In this document: positions 1-8,730 of the stretch, one piece after another | Layout: each line of letters starts with the position of its first letter | Numbering within the stretch: position 1 is the first letter of the stretch | Origin: Feifania hominis | GTDB lineage: Bacteria; Bacillota; Clostridia; Oscillospirales; Feifaniaceae | DNA: 64,000 nt | NCBI RefSeq assembly: GCF_014384765.1 | Contig: NZ_JACRSP010000001.1 | Span: 186,001-250,000 of the forward strand | Direction: 5' to 3' | Notes under the pieces: model-generated | Told to the model about the DNA's origin: nothing | Database searches by the model: none | What the model saw: only the letters and a program-made list of their open reading frames with translations | Translations under genes and position numbers: made by a program

Positions 1-2490
1 AAGACGGGCTATGTCTGGGTTAAAAACACACTCTCGCTGATACAAAACGAGGGTGGCGAGAGCCGCGTCTACGCGGTCTATCATGACATCACAAGGGAAC
101 GGGAGGAGCGGCGCAGCATCCGTCAGCGCTACAACGAGCTGCTCATGCAGCACTACAGGACGCCAGGCCCCGACGCGCTGATTGTCGGCCACTGCAACAT
201 CACGCGCAATCAGATATTGGAGATCAACGACTACACGGGGCTGAATTTGCTGGAGACACTCGGGACAGTCCGCGAAGATTTTTTCAACGGGCTCTCCCAC
301 TTTGTAGTCGATGCGAAGCAGCGCGAAAAATTTTTATTGACCTATCTTGGTGAGCCCTCGCTGAGTGCCTTTACACAGGGAATCACCGAGCGATGCCAGG
401 AGTATTTTATTCATCTTCCCAATGAGCCGTGCGGGAGGTATGCGCAAGTCAAGATGAATATGGTCGCGACGCCCGACAGCGGCGATGTCACCGGCATTTT
501 GATGGTGACAGACATCACAGAGCGCACAATGTCCGAGCGGGTTCTGCACCAGCTCTCGGTCGCCGGAAACGACTTTGTCATGGACGTCGATCTGTCGCAG
601 GACAGCTACAAGCTGCTCTCCCAAAACGAGGTGGCAAGCCATGTTCCACTCGAGTATGGCTGCTACTCGAAATGGATTGCCGCGATGGCGGCGTCCAAAA
701 TTGTCCCGAGAGACAGGCAGGCCTATCTGACCGGATTGAATCCGGACCGGATACTTGAGAGACTTCAGAGCAGCGGTCCATACACATTTGCCTACTCCGT
801 AGAAGACGACGGGAGTATTCTCACAAAGAACATGACGGTCTCCGCCATTGACCTGCGCCTGAAGCGAATCTGCCTGTCGCGCACCGATATCACCGATTCT
901 GTGCGTGAACAGCAGGCGCTGCTGCGCGTGATCGCGTACACTTTTGAAATTGCGGGCTTCATTGACCTGAGCAGCGGGAAGCTCACGCTCTACACCAGGG
1001 AGACGGTGCTGGAGAATCTACCACCGCACTATGTGGAACACTATGGGGATGCCATCGTACGCTTTGCGAGCCGGTATATTGCCAAGGAAAACAGGGAGGA
1101 TGTGCTCTCGCGATTCCAGATCGGTGACATGCTCGGGCGGCTCGCTGAGAGGCCGGCGGGGTATGATTTCCTGTTTGTACACCGCGACGCAGATCGGGAG
1201 CGGTACAAGCAGGTCAACGTGCTGTGGGGTGATACCAACCACCGCACGCTCTGCCTCGTCCGGGCGGATGTGACCGATATGCTGGCTGCGGAACAACGCA
1301 CCAAAAAAGAACTTAGAAATGCGCTTGCCCAGGCGCAGGAGGCCAACCGCGCCAAGAGCGATTTTCTCTCCACCATGAGCCACGACATCCGAACGCCAAT
1401 GAATGCTATCATGGGAATGACGGCGCTTGCGGTGGCCCATATGGACGACCGCGACCGGGTGGCCGACTGTCTGGCGAAGATATCAGTCTCCTCAAGGCAT
1501 CTGCTCAGCCTGATCAATGACATTCTGGACATGAGTAAAATCGAGAGCAACAAGCTCTCGATCAGCTGCCGGGAGATGTCAATTTCCGAGTTGACGCAGC
1601 AGCTTGCGGATATGATCGGTCCGCAGGCCGGCGAGGCGGGGCTTGCGCTGCACATTCGCACTGATCTGCGCCATGAGTGCTTCTACGGGGACTCTCTGCG
1701 GATGAATCAGATTTTGATCAATCTGCTGAGCAACGCCGTCAAATTCACACCCGAGGGCGGCAGCATCGACTTTTCGGTGGAGGAGATTGCCCCCCTTGCA
1801 GATGAGAGCCACGTGCGCTACCGGTTCGTCGTATCGGATACGGGAATCGGCATGAGCGAGGACTTTCAGGGCAACCTGTTTGCCCCCTTTACGCGCAGTG
1901 GAACGACCGAACGCGTCGAGGGAACGGGGCTCGGTCTGAGCATTGTAAAGGGACTTGTGGAGTTGATGGGAGGGAAGATCACCGTCAAGAGCAGCGAGGG
2001 CGTGGGCTCGACTTTCAGCGTTGAGCTGGAATTTGAACCCGCGCAGGACGACACCTGCGCGGGAAGAGCGATCTCTGCGCCCTCCGGGCAGAGGGGGAGC
2101 CTCTTTGCCGGGCGGCATTTTCTCGTCGTCGAGGACAATGCCATCAATGCGGAGATTCTCTGTGAGCTGCTCGCCATGCACGGGGCGCACTGTGTTGTGA
2201 AAACGGATGGTCTGCAGGCGGTTCACGCCTTTTCGCAGACCCCGCAGGATACCTATGACGCCATCTTGATGGACATTCAGATGCCGCAGATGAATGGGTA
2301 TGAGGCGACCCGCGCAATTCGGGCAATGGATCGTGCCGATGCCGCTACAATTCCGATTGTCGCGATGACGGCCAATGCTTTCGCCGAGGATGTACAGGCG
2401 TCTCTCAACGCCGGTATGAACGCGCACGTCTCAAAGCCGATTGACACACAGGTTCTCGAGAGCACGCTGCGCCAGGTGCTGCGCGTGTAA
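1..2490 (+). CDS. Hybrid sensor histidine kinase/response regulator (5' end outside window)
   Basis: The frame is open from the first base, so the start lies upstream. Counting codons from base 1, the region before about residue 450 is PAS/PAC-like, including a PAC-type ending near residues 20-45. It is followed by a HisKA H-box with MSHDIRTP (phospho-acceptor His about residue 461), an N-box with NLLSNAVKF, G-boxes DTGIGM and GTGLGLS, and a C-terminal receiver whose phospho-acceptor Asp lies in LMDIQMP (about residue 758), with the conserved Thr in MTANA and Lys in SKPID. No membrane segment is visible in the part present, so sensing may be cytoplasmic. The kinase would autophosphorylate and pass phosphate to its own receiver. 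The ligand and downstream target are unknown. Confidence 0.9.
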   Translation, partial: KTGYVWVKNTLSLIQNEGGESRVYAVYHDITREREERRSIRQRYNELLMQHYRTPGPDALIVGHCNITRNQILEINDYTGLNLLETLGTVREDFFNGLSHFVVDAKQREKFLLTYLGEPSLSAFTQGITERCQEYFIHLPNEPCGRYAQVKMNMVATPDSGDVTGILMVTDITERTMSERVLHQLSVAGNDFVMDVDLSQDSYKLLSQNEVASHVPLEYGCYSKWIAAMAASKIVPRDRQAYLTGLNPDRILERLQSSGPYTFAYSVEDDGSILTKNMTVSAIDLRLKRICLSRTDITDSVREQQALLRVIAYTFEIAGFIDLSSGKLTLYTRETVLENLPPHYVEHYGDAIVRFASRYIAKENREDVLSRFQIGDMLGRLAERPAGYDFLFVHRDADRERYKQVNVLWGDTNHRTLCLVRADVTDMLAAEQRTKKELRNALAQAQEANRAKSDFLSTMSHDIRTPMNAIMGMTALAVAHMDDRDRVADCLAKISVSSRHLLSLINDILDMSKIESNKLSISCREMSISELTQQLADMIGPQAGEAGLALHIRTDLRHECFYGDSLRMNQILINLLSNAVKFTPEGGSIDFSVEEIAPLADESHVRYRFVVSDTGIGMSEDFQGNLFAPFTRSGTTERVEGTGLGLSIVKGLVELMGGKITVKSSEGVGSTFSVELEFEPAQDDTCAGRAISAPSGQRGSLFAGRHFLVVEDNAINAEILCELLAMHGAHCVVKTDGLQAVHAFSQTPQDTYDAILMDIQMPQMNGYEATRAIRAMDRADAATIPIVAMTANAFAEDVQASLNAGMNAHVSKPIDTQVLESTLRQVLRV

Positions 2491-2491
2491 A

Positions 2492-2527
2492 AAAGAGCGC
2501 CGCAGTCCGAGAGGACCGCGGCGCTCT
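2492..2527. terminator. Bidirectional intrinsic terminator
   Basis: A G+C-rich stem (GAGCGCCGC-AGTCC with its complement) is flanked by A-run and T-run, and lies between the convergent kinase and ldh genes, so it can serve both. Confidence 0.85.
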
Positions 2528-2528
2528 T

Positions 2529-3476
2529 TCAGTCGAGATGCTGTTGTCGTATGAGCTCCCGCAGCAGCGCGGCGGAGCGCTCAAGTCCCTGGCGCTCGTG
2601 CCCGTCGAGAGAGATGTCGAGAATCTGAAGCACCCCCTCACGCCCCACGACGCAGGGCAGACCGATGCAGAGCCCATCGAGGCCGTAGTGCCCCTGACAG
2701 TGGGTGCTGACCGTCAAAATGGACTCCTCATCGCGGATGATGGCCTCGCAGATGCGCAGGACCGCAAGGGATATCGCGTAGTAGGTCGCGCCCTTTTTTT
2801 CGATGATCGCATAGGCGCTGTTTTTAACCTCATCAAAAATGGGGTGGAGGGTCTTCGCGCTCTCGCTCGCGCAGCACACGCGGCAGTAGTCGCCGATGTC
2901 GACGCCGGAGATATTCGCCGAGCTCCACACGGCGAGTTCGCTGTCGCCGTGCTCGCCGATGACAAAGGCGTGCACATTGCGGCTGTCCACATGCAGACGC
3001 CGGCCGAGCAGGTATTTGAGACGCGCGGTGTCAAGTACCGTGCCCGAGCCGATGACTCTCTGCGCAGGAAAGCCCGAGAGCTTGAGCACAGCCTGCGTCA
3101 GAATGTCAACCGGATTTGACACAACGAGCAGAATACACTCGCGGTTTCGCGAGACGATCTCGGGTACGATCTGGCGCATGATCGCGACATTTCGTCCGAC
3201 GAGATCGGTGCGGCTCTCGTCGGGCTTCTGGTTTGCGCCGGCTGTGATGATGACAAGGGCGGCGTCGGCAAGATCGTCATAGCCGCCGGCGCGGATCTGG
3301 GCGGGCTTTAGAAAGGGGAGGCAGTGGTTGAGATCCATTGCCTCCCCGTCGGCCTTTTCCGGGTCGAGATCGATGAGAATGAGCTCCGAGAAGAGGCCGC
3401 TCTTCATCAGAGTAAATGCAGTTGTCGCGCCGACCTGGCCGCAGCCGATGATGGCGCATTTTTGCAGATTGACCAT
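2529..3476 (-). CDS. ldh: L-lactate dehydrogenase
   Basis: This 315-residue protein would reduce pyruvate to L-lactate with NADH in the cytoplasm. The NAD-binding GxGxxG motif is at residues 11-16. AGANQKP carries Gln (about residue 83) at the specificity position where malate dehydrogenases have Arg. LDTAR supplies Asp148 and Arg151, and GEHGDS supplies catalytic His175. Length is normal for the family. I chose the internal ATG because GGAGG sits just upstream of it and homology begins there; a longer frame upstream has no ribosome site. It follows the DUF4097 gene by 61 bases and ends at a shared terminator. Confidence 0.93.
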   Translation of the reverse strand: MVNLQKCAIIGCGQVGATTAFTLMKSGLFSELILIDLDPEKADGEAMDLNHCLPFLKPAQIRAGGYDDLADAALVIITAGANQKPDESRTDLVGRNVAIMRQIVPEIVSRNRECILLVVSNPVDILTQAVLKLSGFPAQRVIGSGTVLDTARLKYLLGRRLHVDSRNVHAFVIGEHGDSELAVWSSANISGVDIGDYCRVCCASESAKTLHPIFDEVKNSAYAIIEKKGATYYAISLAVLRICEAIIRDEESILTVSTHCQGHYGLDGLCIGLPCVVGREGVLQILDISLDGHERQGLERSAALLRELIRQQHLD

Positions 3477-3537
3477 AGGAACCTCCCACTTTTTGTTTCT
3501 GGTGGTAGTTTGGTTCCGATCGGGTGAATTATGAGCG

Positions 3538-4548
3538 TCAGTTGGTTGTGACAGTGACGCTTCCGCTGCTGATGGCAGCCCGAATCGCATTTTCAGCGCT
3601 ATTTTCGGTCAAAAACCGGTCGCTCTGCTTTTTGCCATTCACTTTTACCGAGCCGAAATCGGCGTTCAAATCAAAGTTGTACGCGCTCTCGGCGAGGTCT
3701 GTAATGATTTTACAGCTGCCAAAGTCGACTTTGATATCGGTCTGTCCGCGGATGCTTCCGGTCAGTTCCGAACTGCCGGAGCTCTGTGAGAGACGCAGCG
3801 CCCCGGTTGTGAGACCTGTTGCAGTGATGTCGCCGAAATCCTGACCGATGGAGAGACTGTCAAAGGAGCTGTCGACAAGCCGGATGCCCGAAGACGCGGA
3901 GTTTATGACCACCGCACCCCCTGAAAAGCCGCGAAATTCGCTTGAACCGAAGTCGACGTCGTAGCGCAGAGAATCCATCGCGCTGTCGGAGAGCTTCAGA
4001 CTGCCGCTGGCAAGATCGATGTCGGCGGCTTTCGCTGTGAGAGACGACAGAGTCATATTGCCAAAGTCCAGTTTGAGCTTCAGCTCGTCGGCCGTGAGAC
4101 CCGAACAGATGAGCTTGCCGCTGGCAAGCCGGATGTCGGCAAGCGTGAGCGCCGCTTCTTTTGGCAGATAGAGCTCCAAATAGTTGCTCTTTGCTGAAAA
4201 GCCGATGTGCAGCGGCGCGCTTCCGTGCTTCTGGCGCACGGTGAGCCTGTCGCCGTCCAATGTCACCTCGGGAGTGACGCGCTCGTCAAGGAACCCGTAC
4301 TCATACCCGTAGTGGTCAGAGAGCTCAACGCTCACATCCGCAAAGGAGATATCGACCGAGAGTTCCCGAAAAGCGGCCACGGTCTCTTCGACGGCGACAT
4401 AGCTGCTGTCCTCATAGAAATAGACGCGGTTGTTGAGAATATAGAAGCTGTGGCGCGCGCCGAGTGAGAGGCCGGTAAGGAGCATCACAATGCCGAGCGC
4501 GCAGCAGATGCCGGCAACAAGAAGCGCTCTTCTGGTCAGCTTTTTCAT
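3538..4548 (-). CDS. DUF4097-type beta-helical membrane-anchored protein
   Basis: This protein of 336 residues has a positively charged N-terminus, one membrane segment (about residues 10-30), and a long extracytoplasmic region of short repeating strands (patterns such as LKLDFGNMTLSSL and IKVDFGSCKII) typical of DUF4097 adhesin-like domains. The start overlaps the stop of the DUF1700 gene as ATGA and has a strong AGGAGGG site, so the two are translationally coupled. PadR-DUF1700-DUF4097 is a recurrent Firmicutes operon. Its role is not established; cell-envelope stress sensing is an inference. Confidence 0.85.
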   Translation of the reverse strand: MKKLTRRALLVAGICCALGIVMLLTGLSLGARHSFYILNNRVYFYEDSSYVAVEETVAAFRELSVDISFADVSVELSDHYGYEYGFLDERVTPEVTLDGDRLTVRQKHGSAPLHIGFSAKSNYLELYLPKEAALTLADIRLASGKLICSGLTADELKLKLDFGNMTLSSLTAKAADIDLASGSLKLSDSAMDSLRYDVDFGSSEFRGFSGGAVVINSASSGIRLVDSSFDSLSIGQDFGDITATGLTTGALRLSQSSGSSELTGSIRGQTDIKVDFGSCKIITDLAESAYNFDLNADFGSVKVNGKKQSDRFLTENSAENAIRAAISSGSVTVTTN

Positions 4549-5135
4549 GCTTTTACCCTCCTGCGCACCAGGAGCTTGGAGCCGAGGCGCGCGACGCCGC
4601 TGACACTCAGACGCGCAAACCAGATCGTCGGCATGGTCAGCAGTATGCCGACGGCGAAGACCACAAGGCCGGCGCCGATCAGAGCAATCGCCGTGGGCGG
4701 ATGGGCGGGAAGCGCCGTCAGGCCCAAAATGGCAGCGGCGATGCTCGCTGCAAACAGGGCGAGACACACGGCGAAAAATGCGACGATGAGCACAAAGACC
4801 ACAAGCAGCAGCGCGAGCACCACGATGGCTCCCGCAAGGGCAAGGGGCAGCGCAATGGGCGCGGCGAAGATCGCGAGAATCACCATCCAGACAGTGGACA
4901 GCCCCTTTTTGACCGGAGGGGCGGGCGCCTCGGCAGCGCTCTTTACGGCAAAGTCGGTCATGATCTGGGCCGCCACCTGTTCGGGGGCGCCGAGCTCCGC
5001 CATCACTTCCTGTTCGCGCTCAGGCCCGGCGTCGTCAAAGTATTCAGCATAGTAGAGAAGAGCCGAGCGCTGCTCCTCCTCGGGGAGCGCGCGCAGCTCG
5101 CGCTCGAGCGCGATGAAGTATTCCGCTCTAGTCAT
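4545..5135 (-). CDS. DUF1700 family membrane protein
   Basis: This 196-residue protein has an N-terminal cytoplasmic part of about 65 residues containing the typical DUF1700 acidic segment (YYAEYFDDAGPE, tandem acidic and Tyr residues), then three or four strongly hydrophobic segments between about residues 80 and 180. DUF1700 proteins are almost always encoded next to a PadR regulator and often a DUF4097 protein, as here. It overlaps the PadR gene by 8 bases. The biochemical function is unknown. Confidence 0.88.
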   Translation of the reverse strand: MTRAEYFIALERELRALPEEEQRSALLYYAEYFDDAGPEREQEVMAELGAPEQVAAQIMTDFAVKSAAEAPAPPVKKGLSTVWMVILAIFAAPIALPLALAGAIVVLALLLVVFVLIVAFFAVCLALFAASIAAAILGLTALPAHPPTAIALIGAGLVVFAVGILLTMPTIWFARLSVSGVARLGSKLLVRRRVKA

Positions 5136-5448
5136 GAGAGATCCCGCCTTTCAAGGCACTGTCGACACAGGCCTTATATTTTTGCCATTCGCGAAGATAG
5201 TAGTCGTATTTTGCCCTGCCGTAGTCCGTGATGGCGTAGTAGCGCCGGTTTCGTCCCTGGTAGGGCTGGTCGTAGGTTGTCAGACACCCCTCTTTTTGAA
5301 GCCGCCGCAAGACAGGGTAGAGAGTTGATTCGGATACCTCGATGGCCCTGCGGATATTCTGTGTGAGAACATAGCCGTAGGTGTCGCCCTGGGACAGCGT
5401 TGCCAGCACACAGGCATCGAGCAGAGCAGCCCCGAGCTGAAAGGTCAT
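5128..5448 (-). CDS. PadR family transcriptional regulator
   Basis: This 106-residue protein is a short PadR-type winged-helix regulator. The helix-turn-helix and wing pattern runs from about residue 10 to 80, with the usual ESTLYPVLRRLQKEGCL recognition region and the YAITDYGRAKYDYY wing/dimer segment. It is the first gene of the PadR-DUF1700-DUF4097 operon. A perfect inverted repeat overlapping its own -10 box suggests autorepression, which is common in PadR systems. The inducer is unknown. Confidence 0.93.
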   Translation of the reverse strand: MTFQLGAALLDACVLATLSQGDTYGYVLTQNIRRAIEVSESTLYPVLRRLQKEGCLTTYDQPYQGRNRRYYAITDYGRAKYDYYLREWQKYKACVDSALKGGISHD

Positions 5449-5479
5449 GAAACCACCTCTTTCTGTTGCATGTCGAATG

Positions 5480-5510
5480 ATATTATATATTGTATAATAT
5501 TATTTGTCAA
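5480..5510 (-). promoter_or_regulatory. padR operon promoter with overlapping inverted repeat
   Basis: On the minus strand TTGACA (5510-5505) and TATAAT (5487-5482) are separated by 17 bases. The repeat ATATTATA-N5-TATAATAT (5480-5500) is perfect and covers the -10 box, so a bound repressor would block transcription. Confidence 0.8.
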
Positions 5511-5523
5511 CAATGATGCACGA

Positions 5524-5541
5524 ATTCGGCAACTGCCGAAT
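5524..5541. promoter_or_regulatory. Perfect palindrome upstream of amidase gene
   Basis: ATTCGGCA-AC-TGCCGAAT is an 8-bp inverted repeat with a 2-base centre, 40 bases before the amidase start and immediately before TAGAAT, which could be a -10 element. It is more G+C-rich than the neighbouring PadR site and so likely binds something else. Confidence 0.5.
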
Positions 5542-5581
5542 AGAATAGAACCGTAATCAAACGGGAAGAAGAGGTGGTACT

Positions 5582-6157
5582 GTGGCCATACGGATTTTTA
5601 TCGATCAGGGGCATAACCCGAGCGGGCCCAACGCCGGGGCTGAGGCGAACGGCCTGCGCGAGCAGGATGTCAACTTCAATGTGGGAACCTATCTCGCGGA
5701 GCTGCTCAGAACCGACCCGCGCTTCGAGGTGCGCGTATCGCGCAACACGCCAACCGAGAGCCTCGGCACGAGCAACGCCACAAGCCTTGCGGCGAGAGTG
5801 GAGCTTGCAAACAGCTGGCCTGCGGACTACTTCATCAGCATACACAGCAATGCCAATGTGAATCCAGCCATCAACGGCAGCGAGGTCTATGTCTACAGCG
5901 AGGGGAGCACCGCCTACTACTTCGGTGAGAGCATACTCAATGCCATTGTTGACATTGTGGGCATGAAGAACAACGGCCTGCGCGTCAACCCGTCGCTCTA
6001 CGTCCTGCGCCGCACGACCATGCCGGCGGTACTGGTAGAGCTCGGGTATCTGACCAACGCCGCCGATGCCGAGCGGCTTGCAAACGATCAGGTCGCGTTT
6101 GCCTATGCAATTTATATGGGGATTTTAAACTACTTTGGCTACGAGCCGATCTCATAG
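5582..6157 (+). CDS. N-acetylmuramoyl-L-alanine amidase (Amidase_3)
   Basis: This 191-residue catalytic domain would cleave the amide between N-acetylmuramic acid and L-alanine in peptidoglycan. Zinc ligands are visible as His11 (DQGHNP), Glu27 and His88 (SIHSN), and catalytic Glu153 lies in VELGYLTN. No signal peptide or wall-binding domain is seen, so export is unexplained; the domain is similar in size to the CwlD/LytC catalytic region. The start is GTG, supported by the GAAGAGGTGG ribosome site. It is divergent from the padR operon. Confidence 0.88.
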   Translation: MAIRIFIDQGHNPSGPNAGAEANGLREQDVNFNVGTYLAELLRTDPRFEVRVSRNTPTESLGTSNATSLAARVELANSWPADYFISIHSNANVNPAINGSEVYVYSEGSTAYYFGESILNAIVDIVGMKNNGLRVNPSLYVLRRTTMPAVLVELGYLTNAADAERLANDQVAFAYAIYMGILNYFGYEPIS

Positions 6158-6197
6158 ATATAAAAAGGGACCCGCCAGTGCGGGTCCCTTTTTATAT
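6158..6197. terminator. Bidirectional intrinsic terminator
   Basis: A long near-perfect palindrome (AAAAAGGGACCCGC, loop CAGT, complement) sits between the convergent amidase and MGMT-like genes and includes the stop codon of the latter. Confidence 0.9.
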
Positions 6198-6482
6198 CCA
6201 GAGACACTGCTTTAAATCAACACAGCCATTGGGCTTGAAGACGACGCCCTCCCGTTCGAGTAGCGTGCGCTGCTCAGGCCAACCCTCGACAAGATTGCCA
6301 CGGCCGCCTACCACACGGTGGCAGGGAAGCCCCTGCGGGGCATGGTACATGGCGCGGCCGACATGCCGCGGGCACCGGGGAGCGCCGATGAGCACGGCAA
6401 TGCGCCCGTAGGTGATGACCCGTCCGGCAGGTATGCCGGCGACGACATCGTATACAAGCCGGTCAAATTCAGCGCGATTCAT
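6192..6482 (-). CDS. MGMT-family (Ogt/Atl-like) DNA repair protein
   Basis: These 96 residues correspond to only the C-terminal DNA-binding and active-site domain of O6-alkylguanine-DNA alkyltransferases. The signature is PCHRVV with Cys54 present, unlike typical Atl proteins in which this Cys is Trp. The helix-turn-helix (TYGRIAVLIGAPRCPRHVGRAM) and the Asn/Gly-rich active-site lid are present. It may be a minimal alkyltransferase or an alkyl-base flagging protein; the intact Cys favours transfer chemistry. Its start overlaps the end of the hydrolase gene by 14 bases. Confidence 0.85.
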   Translation of the reverse strand: MNRAEFDRLVYDVVAGIPAGRVITYGRIAVLIGAPRCPRHVGRAMYHAPQGLPCHRVVGGRGNLVEGWPEQRTLLEREGVVFKPNGCVDLKQCLWI

Positions 6483-7419
6483 CGGGTTTCACATCCTCGC
6501 TGTCCGCTTCCGCGCGCCGGCGCTCGGCACGGCGGGTGAGGCGGGTAATGGCGTCGAAGTATGCCGCGCGTCCGAGCGACAGGTTTTGAACATGACGCGC
6601 ACCCTCGACGAGTAAGAGCTCCCGGTCGCCGCTCGCCGCGTCGTAGAGCTTCTGTGACATCTCACAGGGGAGCATCCGGTCGGCGGTGCCATGCACGAAG
6701 AGAAGCGGGCAGCGGATGTCTTTCACAGCGGCAAGAGAGTCCGCGTCGGCGATGTCAAATTTGCCCACCGCCCGCAAAACTGCCACGATGGGCCTGTAGA
6801 AGAGGGAAAAGTCAAGATGTGAGCGGCGCAGATGGTAGTGAACAGCATCCTCTGCGCTTGTAAAGGTGCAGTCGGCGATGCAGAAGAGAAGTTCTTCGTC
6901 ACCGCCTGCATACTGAAGCACAGCAGCGCCTCCCATGGATTGGCCCATCAGGCCGATGGCGGCATGCTCCCCGTAACGGGCGCGCAGAAACCGAACCCAG
7001 TTGGCAAGATCACGGCTCTCGAGCAGACCGTAGGTGGAATAGCGCCCCTCGCTCTCACCGTGGGCGCGCAGATCGATGGCCAGTACGTCGTAGTCGAGGT
7101 TGTGAAAGAAATTGACAAAGGGCAGAGCGAGCCTGTGGTTGGCGGTAAACCCGTGTACAAAGAGCACGACCTTTTCCGTGAAGTAGTTGCAGGGAAGCAG
7201 CCAGCCCGTAAGTTTCAAACCGTCGTCACTGACAATCGACACTTTTTCCTGCCGGTAGGAGCTCTCATCCTCCCGGCGAAAGTCGCTGCGCTTTTCCATC
7301 TTGGCAAAAGTGCGCCCCACCGACTGGTGCCGCGAGCGGAGAATGCGGTGTGAGCTGATGAGCACAATAGCTGCCCACACGACAAAAAGCGCCCCCACGG
7401 CGCACAGAAATCCGATCAT
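6469..7419 (-). CDS. Membrane-anchored alpha/beta hydrolase
   Basis: This 316-residue serine hydrolase has one N-terminal membrane segment (about residues 3-23). The oxyanion region is FVHGFTANH, the nucleophile elbow GQSMGG gives Ser161, the acid is Asp247 in HGTADRM, and His276 lies in ARHVQ. It resembles the YqkD/BEM46-like alpha/beta hydrolases of Firmicutes. The ATG was preferred over a TTG six bases upstream because AGGAG is 9 bases from the ATG but only 3 from the TTG. The substrate is not predictable. It is followed by, and overlaps, the MGMT-like gene. Confidence 0.88.
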   Translation of the reverse strand: MIGFLCAVGALFVVWAAIVLISSHRILRSRHQSVGRTFAKMEKRSDFRREDESSYRQEKVSIVSDDGLKLTGWLLPCNYFTEKVVLFVHGFTANHRLALPFVNFFHNLDYDVLAIDLRAHGESEGRYSTYGLLESRDLANWVRFLRARYGEHAAIGLMGQSMGGAAVLQYAGGDEELLFCIADCTFTSAEDAVHYHLRRSHLDFSLFYRPIVAVLRAVGKFDIADADSLAAVKDIRCPLLFVHGTADRMLPCEMSQKLYDAASGDRELLLVEGARHVQNLSLGRAAYFDAITRLTRRAERRRAEADSEDVKPDESR

Positions 7420-7521
7420 AGCCAACAGCTCCTGAATGTGTATCTTATTTGTATTGTATCATTGCCTGGCGCGGCAGTTTTGAACCATTTGTAAATATTT
7501 AGATAAAAGGCCCGTAAGCGT

Positions 7522-7550
7522 TGAAAAAAAGACGGGCTGCAGCCCGTCTG
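7522..7550 (-). terminator. Intrinsic terminator of the muramidase gene
   Basis: On the minus strand a perfect 10-bp stem (AGACGGGCTG with its complement) is followed by seven T residues. Confidence 0.85.
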
Positions 7551-7559
7551 AAAGAACTG

Positions 7560-8573
7560 TTATATCTTGATTGTCTGGCCGACGTAGATCAGATTGGGAT
7601 TTTTGATGTGGTTGATTCCGGCGAGCTGAGAGACCGTGGTATGGTATCTTCGGGCAATGCCCCACAGGGTGTCTCCGCGCTTTACTGTATAGGTTACGGG
7701 GACAATGCTCTTGGAGGGGATCTCCAGCATCTGGCCGACAAAGATTCGGTTGGGATCTGCGATGTGGTTGAGTTCGGCGAGCTTTTCCACCGTGGTACCA
7801 TAGCGTCTCGCGATACGCCACAGGGTATCGCCGCGGCGGACGCGGTAGAGAATGTGGTGCTGCGTGTGAGGAATTTCATCTTGCTCCCCGAGTAGTATCC
7901 CGTCGGTGAACCAGTCGAGATCCACGTTGCCGCGAATGCCGTCGACCCGGCCGCGATCGGAGTACTGAAAGCCAACCCAGCTGTCCCACTTGCCGTTGTC
8001 CTCCGGGGTATCGACACCGTACTGCGCAACCCAGAGCGGGCGTTCGGCGACGGCATCGTTCCAGACGGCGCGGGCGTTGTAGGCATCGGTGTATACGACG
8101 GTGGACTTGCCGGTGAGCTGCTCTACCGTCTCGAGAAAGACAAGTGCGATCTCATTGGTCTGCTCGCGCGAGAGACTGCCAAAGGTCTCAAAGTCCATCG
8201 CGAGGCGGCAGTCCGGCACAGTGCCGCCGATGAGAGAGACGAAATAGCGCGCCTGCTGCTCGGCCTCGGCGCTGGAACGGGCTGTGACATAGTGGTAAAA
8301 GCCAATCTTGAGACCGGCGGCTTTTGCGTTTTCGTAATTTGTGCGAAAATCGGGATCGGCGTAGTCGCCGCCGGCCCCCGCGCGGATGTAGACGATCTCA
8401 ATTCCGGCATCCCGGACGCGGGCAAAGTCGATCGACCCCTGCCATTCGCTTACGTCTATTCCACGGCGGGCGGGCTCCCCGGACGGCTCCAGCGCCTGGG
8501 CGCAGAGCGCCAGAGAGAGGGTAAGACAGAGCATGGTGAGCAGGGCCAGAGCCCTGCGATGCGATTTGTGCAT
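7560..8573 (-). CDS. Secreted GH25 muramidase with two LysM domains
   Basis: This 337-residue protein has a signal peptide (about residues 1-28, ending near AQALE). It carries a GH25 lysozyme domain (about residues 37-230) with DVSEWQ at 40-45 and the catalytic pair DFE (Asp127, Glu129), then two C-terminal LysM repeats (about 245-287 and 293-337), each starting Y-x-V-x-RGDTLW. It would bind peptidoglycan through the LysM domains and cleave the MurNAc-GlcNAc bond. It is monocistronic with its own terminator. The precise role (growth, separation or germination) is unknown. Confidence 0.93.
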   Translation of the reverse strand: MHKSHRRALALLTMLCLTLSLALCAQALEPSGEPARRGIDVSEWQGSIDFARVRDAGIEIVYIRAGAGGDYADPDFRTNYENAKAAGLKIGFYHYVTARSSAEAEQQARYFVSLIGGTVPDCRLAMDFETFGSLSREQTNEIALVFLETVEQLTGKSTVVYTDAYNARAVWNDAVAERPLWVAQYGVDTPEDNGKWDSWVGFQYSDRGRVDGIRGNVDLDWFTDGILLGEQDEIPHTQHHILYRVRRGDTLWRIARRYGTTVEKLAELNHIADPNRIFVGQMLEIPSKSIVPVTYTVKRGDTLWGIARRYHTTVSQLAGINHIKNPNLIYVGQTIKI

Positions 8574-8693
8574 GGAAAGCCTCCTGTATCAGCGCGGATA
8601 CAGTATCAGGATATGCCGTTTTCCAGCGCTGGGTTCCTGTGATCTTAATGCGCCTTTAACATGCCGACTTCATACTTAAGACGAATTTAATAC

Positions 8694-8723
8694 CCTCTCT
8701 GCTATACTGGGCACACAGAGAGG
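8694..8723 (+). promoter_or_regulatory. Inverted repeat around the -10 of the osmoprotectant transporter
   Basis: CCTCTCTG and CAGAGAGG form a perfect 8-bp repeat spaced by 14 bases that contains TATACT (8703-8708). The right arm also contains the AGAGAGG ribosome site. The left arm is upstream of -10, so this is more likely a DNA operator than an RNA hairpin. Confidence 0.5.
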
Positions 8724-8730
8724 TGGTTCC

